From: Styela clava
Taxonomy: Eukaryota > Chordata > Ascidiacea > Stolidobranchia > Styelidae
DNA length: 64,000 nt
Direction of reading: 5' to 3'
Assembly (NCBI RefSeq): GCF_964204865.1
Contig: NC_135250.1
Coordinates: 1,364,001 to 1,428,000 of the forward strand
A program made the position numbers and the translations under genes. Below are positions 1 through 10,516 of the stretch, piece by piece (position 1 is the stretch's first letter; every line of letters starts with the position of its first letter). The notes under the pieces are model-generated. The model did no database searches and had not been told where the DNA came from. It saw only the letters and a program-made list of their open reading frames with translations.

Positions 1-39
1 AATATATATTACTTTGCTAAACTTTGCTTCTGTTTTTAG

Positions 40-1718
40 TATCAGAGGAGGACGCCATGTTGGTATTGCAAGCTGAAACTCTGAGATTCATTGGTGACAG
101 AACGAACAGCAAAGTCATTGGTAAGATTATGATATATAAATAGTTCGGGCTGGAGGAATTGTCCTCAGCTCAAGTATTTACTACACATTACCAAATAACT
201 GTTGTTTTCATTTTACTATTTACTGTTACCTTATTTATGTTTTTATGCACGATATGCTGTAACAATGCGAGGTAAAGAGTCCTAAGGATGGGACGAGTGC
301 GGCATTACAGAGATTCGACGAATCCGAGTAATAGGTCAAGGACTCGAATCGAATCCTCCGAGTCCGTGACGTCACAATGTTAACATAGAAAAACACGTTT
401 TTGACCATACTACAGCATCGCGCGCTTACAAACATACGGCGTAGCTCATATTTTTTTCCCTAATGGTTCCGCAGATAGCTGTTGAATCAATTTAAAAATA
501 TATTTTTCTTCTTTTTTGGCGGCCATAATACAATGTAAACGTGGGTCAATTCAATGTGCGCCTTGGCTGTGAACTGGATTTCCAGCCCACCACCTTGCAT
601 CAATTCTGGGCGGCTATTAAGAAATTCTTACATGTCAATATAAAAAATAAAAAGCTTTTGACTACAATGCTTTCCCATAATTCCAGATATTTCTAGCCTC
701 AAATTTACTACGTCGTGTGCGCAAATGGTAAAGAGATGCCACTCGTCGTCAATACAATTCTTGCAATTTAGTAGTTCATGTAAACGTTCTAAAACGCTCC
801 ATGCTTTCCATTGCTTCATTTTTAGAGAAAGGATTGCACGTAATAATATTGATGTGATTCCCTCTTGGGTTGATCCTGCGCATGTTTCCTATTTATTTAC
901 GCGAATCGAAAACTCAGATATATTGCGCTGACACATATTTTATTGTGTACCACATGTATACCAAAAAGGATAGATAGTTTGAAGGCGACTGGCGCATCAT
1001 TGTTATAAGCTATCAATGATTTTTAACTTGCGTTATAATATCTGGATATCTGTCGTCGTTTTTATTAGGAGTGTTTATAATACACACGACTGACACGAGT
1101 GATATTGTTACATATCTAACCTTGAATTTCAACTAGCTAAGATATGTAGTGAGATTTATAAGGGTAAAAGTATAAACAAATTAGTAAAAACAGAATTGAT
1201 TATAGACTCGGTAAAAACGATGTGGACTCGAAATTGAATCCGAGTCCAAAAAATGCCTGGATTCGACTCGAATCAGAGTTCGGATCCGAATCCCGGCCCA
1301 TCCCTAGTAAAGACTCGTACGATACAAACAACATTATAGACATTTTTGATGTTGTGTTACGATATAATTGTATGAAATCGTTTGGCAATTTGCAATAACG
1401 GTATTTCAATTTGTTGTTGCATAGTAATTTAAAAAAAAAATTTGTTTTGCTCTCGCCATCAATTCGGGTTTCGTCATTTTGCAATAAATAGTTACACGTC
1501 CTTGGCTAAACAATAATTCTTGTATCGTTTCAGACACCAACACTGTCTTCGCTTGGCGCGCTATCTGGGCTGTGAGAACCATCCCTGATGATTCCTGGAT
1601 GCGTTTCGTGCGTCTCAACCTCAAGTTGAGTGAGGATGTGATCGAGAGAGTCAAACTGAAGGGAAAACTCACTGAAGAGCAGAAGCACCAGATTGCAAAC
1701 TTTGCGATGTCGAACTAA
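40..1718 (+). CDS. Death-fold gene model 1, 3' part (gene starts before the window or upstream exons unknown)
   Basis: Two exons are visible, 40-120 and 1534-1718. The first follows a polypyrimidine-AG and ends at GTAAGA; the second follows TCGTTTCAG and runs to TAA. Both are entered in phase 1, and the joined reading frame is open. The first encodes a short segment with SEEDAMLVLQAETLRF. The second encodes WRAIWAVRTIPDDSWMRFVR then LTEEQKHQIANFAMSN and stop. The pattern (amphipathic helix, DDSWMRFVRL, then TEEQ) matches the second death-fold module of the next gene (NDDWPRFARLVLG, then LTEEQK), so I infer a death-domain-like protein-interaction module. It stops where the paralogous module has a splice donor, so helix 6 is missing: a short isoform, a decayed donor, or a mis-modelled end. 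No catalytic motif. The function is not known. Confidence 0.5.
280..1306. mobile_element. hAT-like non-autonomous element inside an intron of model 1
   Basis: Left end TAAGGATGGGACG near 283; right end CGGCCCATCCCTA at 1306. The outer sequences form degenerate terminal inverted repeats of the GGGATGGGCC type. Flanks gtaaagag (272-279) and gtaaagac (1307-1314) match at 7 of 8 bases, the size expected for a hAT target duplication. The subterminal parts carry repeated GACTCGAATC motifs in both orientations. It accounts for most of the 121-1533 intron. Confidence 0.55.
628..790 (-). pseudogene. Possible fragment of a retrotransposon C-terminal zinc-ribbon
   Basis: A minus-strand frame contains CKNC, DDEWHLFTIC and NLRLE. 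The C-x2-C then D-E-x-H-x-L-x3-C then LR arrangement resembles the short cysteine motif after the reverse transcriptase of some non-LTR elements. No neighbouring reverse transcriptase is seen, and it lies inside a hAT-type element. A weak call from one motif. Confidence 0.2.
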
Positions 1719-1837
1719 CGTGTAAATTTTTTTCTAGTAAATTTTTAGGTCTTATTTCAGTGGCTTCCAACTGTTTTCGATAAATACCTCTCTTCGGATA
1801 GCTTGTGCTATTTGAGGCCTGTTTGAATAGTTTATAC

Positions 1838-2266
1838 CAGAGGTGTGCAACCTTTTTTACAGGAGGTCCATATTCAAGTAATTAGGTGAAGCCGTGGGCC
1901 GAACCTTTATTTATGATATCCTTTTTAGTAGTTTCATGCACAAAAATGGGTGCTCCAGTAGTATTCGTACCAAGATGGCGCAAAACCTGAACATAGTATG
2001 TGTACCAAGTATGTGTTAGCAGGTTGTGCGTCATTTTGGTACGAATACTACGGGAGCGCCCAAAAATGTTTTATCTCGTTATTGAACTTACGGTATATTG
2101 GGGTTCATTGCAGAAATAGTGAGTTAAAACGGATAAATTGCTGAAGGATAACGAAACTAAAAACACGTTTCGCGGGTACACCATTCAAAATTGACATTCA
2201 CCGCGGTCCGCACAATATTTTTTGCGGGCCGCATTTGGCCCGCGGACCGCAGTTTGCACACCCATG
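1838..2266. mobile_element. hAT MITE, 429 bp, perfect 8-bp target duplication
   Basis: The left end CAGAGGTGTGCAACC and the right end GTTTGCACACCCATG are imperfect terminal inverted repeats. The element is flanked on both sides by gtttatac (1830-1837 and 2267-2274). CGCGGCCCGC-type subterminal sequence is seen near the right end. An inner foldback segment (about 1951-2060) with the CCAAGATGGCG motif is a second, smaller MITE nested in it. Confidence 0.8.
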
Positions 2267-2600
2267 GTTTATACTGTATGTATAAATATGTATTAAAACA
2301 CTACTAAACAACTAGTAAATATCAATAATACCTCACCGAATACAAAGTAATATTTGTCTATTTTCTTCTCGAAAAACAGAGCATTTTTCTTTTCTCCCAG
2401 CAAATTTTATGATTTCTGAGTCTTTTTCTTTGATTTTGATTTTATCACCATTGAAGGTCTCTTTTTATCTATTTGTTTGTTTGGGTTTTTATGATAAAAC
2501 AATATTGCAGTATCAATACAATATAAACGTCTCCATCCCCATGACAAGATAAGGCGCCATCTTGTGCCAAAAGATTTGATTCAAATATTTTCTTTTATAG

Positions 2601-2665
2601 GGACAGAAGATAAGAAGGATATTGACGCCCTCGCCTTATGGTTACAAGATAAAAAAAAACATTAA
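2601..2665 (+). other. Possible terminal exon in the death-fold region
   Basis: After TTTTATAG the phase-1 frame reads GTEDKKDIDALALWLQDKKK, one more residue, then stop. The phase matches every other exon in 1-10.5 kb, and the peptide is helical and charged, like the last helix of a death fold. Too short to be convincing; it could be an alternative 3' exon of model 1. Confidence 0.25.
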
Positions 2666-2699
2666 AAATATTTCTACACACAAACATCAATTAGCATTA

Positions 2700-5600
2700 G
2701 AGGACTTTTTAACCGTTATATCAGAACCCGCGTGTATATGTAGTTATTTTTTCAATGTCAACTTTATAATTGAGCATACTGTCAAAACGCAGCGGTTTGT
2801 ATTGCCGCCTTGAAATTGCATGTATATTAATTTACTCAGTTACATTACAGTTACAACGTACATAAAATATGAATGGTTAAACCATCGAACCGCATTTGCA
2901 GAAAAACAATAATCAGCTAGTCGATGCCTCAGTTATGTTGGTTTGAAAGACGTTGACTGCTAGTGTCGTGTGTCACGATGCGTTTTCAAATTTAAAACAA
3001 ATTTCCGAATTCGGTTTATCCAGTACAAAAAATGAAAAAAAAAGATCTGATGTCATAACAGGTGGTTCAAATATTCAGAATCTTCCCTATTCATTTGGGG
3101 CGAGAAGATTCTGATTGTGTATCGCCAAACTTACCCATATTTTGCATGTATATTTGAAAAACGAATTAAAAATCATGTTCCGGTCGGTATAAAGTTTCAG
3201 AATCTTTCCGCCCAAATAAGCAGCAAAATGGCGGGAAGATCCTGTTTATATATCGTCTTCGGGACTTCCTGTAGATTTACAAAATGTGGCGTCATATCAG
3301 AAATCGTGAAGGCATAAACTGAAAATTTCTATCACAATACCCTACAACCAACATATATTTTCTGATCGCATGGTTACGTAAATGGTGCGCTGTAACAACG
3401 AATAGAAAGCATCTTATTCGACTTGTCATTTCACAATGGTAACTCAAATATATCTATTTACAATTTAATATTTTTACTTGAATTTAGAGTGTACACTTGT
3501 GTTCTGAGGTAATTTCTGTTGTTTTTGTGCTGATTTATAGCTCCCTACTTTCCTATTGTTTTTGTCAAAATTGGGTTTTCGTTAACTTTTTCCTATTACA
3601 AACGTTATATTGATTGCTAAATTTTCTGTGATGAAAATTATGCTGTCTTTGATTTCGTGAGTGGTATGATATGCTTCATGTAATTTTGCATTCTTTTTTC
3701 GTGGATCTTATCGCTTCCAGCCCACGCCTTCACAAGATACTTTCAAAACTCACAAACTACACACTCAAAAAGTAATTGTTTTCTTGATGCCACCACAACT
3801 TGACTTTGCATGACATTGTCCCGAATTCGAATATTCGTTTGAAATTGGTCACGTTCGTTCAAGTATTAAAACTGTTTGTAGAAATTCGCAAGTCCTGTTC
3901 AGCAAGACTCGCGAATCGCTCAACAAAACAGCCACAGAATAAATTCCAACATATTAAAACGCCACATCTTATAAATCGTTGAAGGTTGCTTGTAAAATAA
4001 AGAAAATAACCCCTAAAAAATAATCCTCTAATTCGGGCACAGCCATATACAAAAACATGATACACGGTTAATAAATCATAAAGAACTAAAAACTCGAATT
4101 CGGGACAGCGCTGCTTACATCCGATGGTCGGCAAAAGAACTATCAAACCGAAGGATCGGCTTATGTGCCAAGATTCCCGAAAAATGGATGCTCAATTATA
4201 TGGAACCATTCAATAAGCATCCCCATACACGAATCGAATATTGTTTCATGGTCGTATAATGTTCATACTTTTCCCGTTAATATGCCCATTTCAATGCTCG
4301 CAAAAATGCTTTTCTACCGGTAACAAAATTGAAAATGAAAGCATGTGTTACGTATAATCTTTTCGACTAAAAATTAGTATATGTCACGATTGGTGAATTT
4401 AAAATGTTGTTGGAAAGAACAACAACTAATAGAGACGGAATGTCAAATTTAAACTAAAACTACGTTTGCGACCATCAAATTCTGATAAAAGGCCCTTTAT
4501 AAAAATTATCCACTCATTGATGCCGAGGAAAAAAGTTTCAGGATTTGAATTTTGCGCCACGCGAAAAAATAAGTATTTTTCCCACGCCCACAAAATATAC
4601 TCTCATATAAACTCGAGTTCACGTTCTTTCGCTTTTAATTTGAAATTTCTATGGTGCCTTCCGATATGCTCCACCATGTTCATCTTTTACTGTTGAATCT
4701 GTATTGCTTTCTGGGTGAAAGGGGCAAAATACCTGCCCTGAGCTACAAACCGTTTTTTTTTTATTTTGTTCTGAAATTCTTATGTAGACAGTGTATTTTA
4801 CTACAACTAGGATAACTTTATAATAGATGAATCGGTGAATCAATATTTTGCCAAGAATGAATTGGGAACTATTTCCTAAAGAGTTGTAGGTGGCCTCCAT
4901 TTCATTTTTTCGAATTTCGTAAATATCATCCCTTATTAATTGTCTTATAGAAAGGAATTGCAACAAATGATTTGTTTTATTAATTAATTGTATAATAGTT
5001 ATCATCCCTACTAAACATTATATCCGCGTGTATTTGTAGTAATTTTTTCTGTGCAACCTTTTAATTAGCCTTACTGTAAAAACGCAGCGGTTTGTATTAC
5101 CGTCTTAAAATCTCAGGTAAATTAACATTAAAATTACTTTTGTTTTTATATTTCAAAAACGAATGAGAAATTTTCCTCCGATCGGTATGAATTTTCAGAA
5201 TCTTCCCGCCCAAATAAGAAAAAAATGGCGGGAAGATTCTGTTCATATATCGTCTTCGGGACTTCCTGTAGACTTACAAAATGTGGCGTCATATCAGAAA
5301 TCATGACGTCATAATTTGAAAATTTATATTACAATACTCTACAACCAACATAAAATTTCTGATCGCATGGTTACTTAAATGGTGCGCCGTAACAATTAAT
5401 AACATCTTATGTAACCTGTCATTTCATGACGGTAACTCAAATCACTGCATTTTGACGATTTCCATTTTTTACTCAAATTTCGAGTTTACTAAGATTACTT
5501 GTGTTTTAAGATAATTTCTGCTGTTTTTGTGCTGATTTGAATTTTGTGCCACGCGAAATAATTACTTTTCCCACAAGCACAAAATATACTCCCATATAAA

Positions 5601-5760
5601 CTATGATATATATTATTAATTACTGTGGAATTAGTGGTTCACGAAACTATTTCCGAAAGAAGTGTATGCGGCCCCCATTTTTTCTCCCTTTAAACCGTTG
5701 TTCTATAAAAGTTTGTTTTATTAATTGTATAATAGTTAGCATCCCTACTAAACACTATTT
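2700..5760 (+). repeat. Direct duplicated blocks between the two death-fold models
   Basis: Sequence around 2730-2830 and 3180-3320 recurs at about 5020-5125 and 5190-5310. Both have the run AAACGCAGCGGTTTGTATT, and then AAAATGGCGGGAAGAT followed by ATATCGTCTTCGGGACTTCC. A second pair is 4850-5020 and 5640-5760, sharing ATAGTTA(T/G)CATCCCTACTAAACA. The copies have diverged by substitutions and small gaps. No open reading frame is shared, so this is non-coding duplication. Apart from this I see nothing in 1719-5920. Confidence 0.6.
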
Positions 5761-5920
5761 TGTTGACTCGTCTATTGATAAAAAAAAAATTCCATATTTC
5801 ATGCTCAGAAGCTTATTTTCAAAACGGCCGCTTACAACTTTTGACTCTATATTCTTGGCAAAGATTCTCGATTTCACAATTTTGTGCCTAATTTTTTTCA
5901 ATTTTTGTGTTTGTGTGTAG

Positions 5921-8900
5921 TTGAAACCCACAGTTATTTAAGAGATATTGCATTAAAAATACGTTGCCCTTCCGCTTTACCTATCATGGGTGAAAACCCA
6001 ACAAGAGTCGATGTGCCTGAAGGTATGTATGCAGGTGTGATATTTTTCCTTTTGCTAACTCAGTGTGTCCATAGAATAAATATCATAGTGTCACTGCTGT
6101 GTCAGTGCTGATTTCTTTAGCACAAACCAACGACAAACTGGATATAAAAATTAAATTCTATTAAAGCCACTCTCACTCACTTAACGTGATCTCAACCGCA
6201 TACCAAAGTGATTTCATAAAGACATTCTCATGGAATTCATTTCCTAATTCTAACTAAAATACTGAGATCACAAAACCGATGAGCTCGCGTACCAGAGTAG
6301 CACCGACGGACTCTGTGCTATCTCAATAATAATTAAAAGGTTCTCCCGCGGTGTTCGTATCAGGTTAGGGTTAGGCCATAATTGCATTTCGATTTTTCTT
6401 ATTTTAGTTTCATTACGAGTTTGGGGACTGTCTGTGTTAGCCAAGTGAATACGCCCCTTGCCCAGTTGTTTCAGTTTTTTTACACAACTTGATGTAAAGT
6501 AGGTGAACAAAATTAATTACCTCCATATTGGTACACATACTTCTGGAGCGCCAATTGAATGATTACATTTTACAGGCATGCTGGAGGAGTACGCCCGCAC
6601 AATCGGAAATGACAAGTGGTTTGGCTACTGCAGAAACCTTGGGATCCCACCATCTGATATTGATCGCTGGAAGATGTCAACATTACGAGAGGAGGACAAG
6701 TATCAGATGATCATGGAAGCATTCAAAAATGGTTATTTCTATGTATTTTGATCAAAATTTATCTTGGTAGTTTTTAAATTTTTTTGATATATTCCTCTCT
6801 TTGCCTATTTTTGATCTTTTTTCTTTCTCATTAGAAAGGGACGAAATCGTGTACCTTTCCGCGTACCACTGATTTTATATATTCACATTCTAGATCCGCA
6901 TGGAATCTCGAGGAGCGTGCAAGATAACTTTGGATCGCAGAATGCGCTAGTCTGGGACGACAGCGGTAAGACAATTCATTTTACGACGTATTTCCACTTT
7001 GAACTCTAAACAAGGCATTGCACAAGCAGCCACTCATAATTCTCGAGCTACACTTGAAACCCCGTGAAAACATTCATTGCGCCGTCTAGCATCCCAAGAC
7101 AGTAACGATCCGTGTAAAGAAAATCAGTGTTATCCATCGAATAGAACAATTCAACGCTTAATATTACAAAAAAACGCATCAGAGTTTACATTACATCACA
7201 CCGTCCATATCAATTCTGACGCCTCAGACTTACTCGGCAGAATATCATCACACTCCACGAGAAAAGTTTCATCTACCGATATGTCCCACCGATTTTCTGG
7301 AACTTTTGGTCCTTGCTATTCGCAGTACATCTACAAATGACGCATCCAATATCACCTCTGAACTCATTTAAAATAGCCCGTGATGTCGAATCTTATCCTA
7401 CTTTTATTTTGCAATTTTTTTTAGCAAACTGATAAGCAAATGATGTTTGAAATATGTTGCCTCATTTGATGGCGCTACATAGGATACCATAGGATATGGT
7501 CTTAGTGCAAAAAAACGCATTGCGGCAGTTGCTTAAAATTTTTTTCTTAAAAAACGTAAAAAGTAGCCGAGATGACTTTATGATCGTACTTTATTTTTAC
7601 ATAAGCCATTACCTCTTATTAACAATTTAGCAGAATGGAGGGATGGGTCAAATATTTGTTCATGAGAGCGCGCGCATACTCGATATCTCTGAGACATTTG
7701 AATAAAACTGTTCTATTTTGCGGGTCTGCAACGAAAATCTTCTTGCGTAACATTTAAAGCATTGTTGCTCGTTCGAGACATGTCTGTGAGGTTGTTATCG
7801 GCCGACCAAAATCAAAATGAGTTGCGTAGCACGATCAGAATATCGTGCCCAACAACCTGATATTTTACTAAAGTTTCGATTAATTGAATGGGAATCTTTT
7901 TCCGCTTCATTGCATATATTGTGATTTTCATTGTGTAATATTCAATAATTGTGTTGTGCGTACATTTTTAGAGGAGCATTCTATTTCCCATCTGCAACCT
8001 CCAAATTTCACACTAGTGGGAAATTTCCCACCGGTTGGGAACCACTGAGCTACAGTGACCGGAATTTTTCCGGTTCGCCATTGTCTTCCTAACAAACTAA
8101 AATCTGAGTGAGATGTCAGACATGGTGCCTTAACCGGTGACACATCTCTGCGCAAAGTTACCACTAAAATGTCAAAAGCTGCTGAAATAAACAAATGGTG
8201 GTGCTTTATAGGCGCTCACTCAGAGGTAAAGAAGACTCATTTCTGAGCAAAGTTACGAGCACTCGCTCAGACGTAAAAGAGACTCATCTCTGAGCAAAGT
8301 TACGGGCACTCACTCAGAAGTAAAGGAGACTCATCTATGAGCAAAGTTACGACATTCACTCAGAAGTAAAGGAGACTCATCTCTGAGCAAAGTTATGGGC
8401 ACTCACTCAGAAGTAAAGGAAACTCATCCCTGAGCAAAGTTACGGGCACTCACTCAGAAGTAAAGGAGGCACATTTTAAGCAAAGTTAAGGGCCCTTAGG
8501 GTCCGGCTCTGGTTCGATGAAAATATTGACTCCGGCACTGGATTTGAAGCATCCGGGAATCCGAGGGAAGTGTCTGAAATTTTCCCCGTAGTTTTCTATT
8601 CATGTTTTTTACCTTTGGCAGGTCAGTTGGATGACAATATCGTCTATCGCATCATCGACCTCATTCCAAATGATGACTGGCCACGCTTCGCGCGTCTCGT
8701 TCTTGGAGTAAAACATGCCAGATTCAGTTCTTGCAATCTCACCGAAGAGCAAAAGGTGTTGATGCTAAAAAAATGGGCGTTTTATCGTAAGTTATATTCA
8801 AAGGTTTCCCAAAAATACGGTTTAAACGAAACTAGCGCTATTTGAAAATGCCACAAGGTGGACCCATGGCAAGAAATCGGGCCGAATGTCACAAAAAATG

Positions 8901-10516
8901 TACCGGATTTCATATAAAAGTGTCCCTTATGACTTGGTCCATCAGTTGTATAAAAAAAATGAAATTTCTCTACAATTTAAATTACCGACGTTCATAGGAT
9001 GGGATTTTTTCGACGGGAGATTTCCCGAGATTCAGAAGGTTATGGAAATAGTTAAGCAGATAGCTACGCTCACAAATACTAATTGCCAATTGTCTACCTT
9101 AATTAACGTATTTAAATATCATATTTCTAGGACACCCAACAGTGAATATAAGAGAAAGGTTGGTAGAAGCTTTTCACACACTTGGACCGATGATGAAAGG
9201 TAACATGCGACAGTTATATATAGGGAAAGTGGGGAAGGTTGGGGCACTTTTTTTATTTGCCTCGTTTGAGCCCTAAAACCTGCACATTCATTTGGCATTG
9301 CTGGGCTGGTGCAAGAAGGGGAAAAACTAGTTTTTATTCAGAGACAAAGAAATAACCTAGCTACACCTATCTTAGCTTTTAAAAAACGTTTGCCAGGTGC
9401 CCCATTACACCCCACTGGTGGCGCAACTTTCCCCATATATTTTTATACCACGCTTACTCATGCTTTTTGTTCCGAGCAAGGTCAGGTGCAAACAGTCACT
9501 GATATCTGACAATAAGCATAGGTTCCGCAATAATGATAAGCCGGATATATGAGTTAAATGAAGTGTGCGCAACCTGCGGCCCGCGGGTCAATTGAGGCCC
9601 ACTAGAATAAATTGTGCGGCCCGCGGAGAAGTGTCAATTTTGAATGGTGTGCCCGTGAAACGAGTCTTTAGTTTAGTTAATCTGGTACGTGCGAGCAATT
9701 CCAATCCTTTTGCGTCGCAAAGCCTATACCAATACCTGAGTGCCCGAGTGAAAAACTAGATAGCAAAATACGCGGAATTATAAAAACGTGTTTCTCACTG
9801 AATTGAAGTATAAAGCCAGTGGCAATAAATTTTAATAGCAGTTTTCTTCAGAAATTTATGCGTTTTAACTCACCATTTCTGCAACGACATCTAATAAATG
9901 CTGTAAGATCAATAACAAAGGGAAACAATTTTTTTGCTTGTTGGTGCACAACCCTGACGTAAATTAGGATTGTATCGTGGTTTTAAAATGAAAGTTTTTG
10001 ATGTCACTTTGGTATGCGATGTCAGCGATTGTGTGGTCTCAGTGATTTTAGAAATTGATTACACACACTACTTAGAGGGAAAAGGAACAAAAAAGGACAC
10101 TTGCCACTGCCATATTTATGATTTATTCAAATACGGTTCCCATCAAGCTTTAAATACAGAAATCAATGTAAAACGTATGTGAGAGGAAAACGTGTCATTT
10201 AGAAGTAAATGAATATTGGTTTTCATATATTTAAAAATCTCGTAACTTTTTATTTTGTTGTTGATCAATGAAAATAAAACACATCGCCTAAAATAGGCCC
10301 TAGTGTTATTAAAATATAAAATTGAAATAAGACCCTGTTATGTTTTTTGGGGAACACAGTAGATTAGGTTATCAAATATACGTTTCATATACCAGAACCT
10401 TGCAGCTCTACTTGGCTGGTACTTGCTGTCCATTTATTATTGAATTGCTCTATTGTTTTTCAGGCCCTACAAACGTTGGTACCGTCATCTCAAATGCAGA
10501 ATGTGCATATCCCTAA
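5921..10516 (+). CDS. Death-fold gene model 2 with two death-domain-like modules
   Basis: Six exons join in one frame: 5921-6022, 6576-6731, 6894-6965, 8622-8786, 9131-9199 and 10464-10516 (TAA). All junctions are phase 1. Donors are GT (GTATGT, GTTATT, GTAAGA, GTAAGT, GTAACA) and acceptors follow pyrimidine runs. An in-frame ATG lies at 5986, but the frame is open back to the acceptor at 5920, so an upstream exon may exist. From 5986 the product is 183 residues. Module 1 (exon 2) has ARTIGNDKWFGYCRNLGIPP and DIDRWKM. Module 2 (exons 4-5) has NDDWPRFARLVLGV, LTEEQK, and RHPTVNIRERLVEAFHTLG, a typical death-domain last helix. Expected role: homotypic adaptor in a cytoplasmic signalling complex; no partner can be named. 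The GTTATT donor of exon 2 is unusual; reading through gives a stop at 6749. Confidence 0.62.
6339..6552. repeat. Foldback MITE copy in intron of model 2
   Basis: Left end GGTTCTCCCGCGGTGTTCGT and right end TGGTACACATACTTCTGGAG are related to the ends of the foldback family seen complete at 43966-44153. The inner sequence has the family motif CAGGTTAGGGTTAGGCCATA. Confidence 0.5.
8209..8491 (+). repeat. Minisatellite, about six units of ~47 bp
   Basis: The unit runs from CACTCACTCAGAAGTAAAGG through GAGACTCATCTCTGAGCAAA to GTTACGGG. About six units in tandem differ by a few substitutions, and one is shortened by a few bases. It sits in the 6966-8621 intron of death-fold model 2. The rest of that intron holds low-complexity AT-rich DNA and a hAT-like end near 8000-8060. 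Confidence 0.85.
9562..9957. mobile_element. Degenerate hAT-like element in intron
   Basis: The left part has TGTGCGCAACCTGCGGCCCG and the right part ends GGTGCACAACCCTG. This is the same terminal style as the complete element at 1838-2266. The left end has decayed and no target duplication is clear. Confidence 0.4.
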
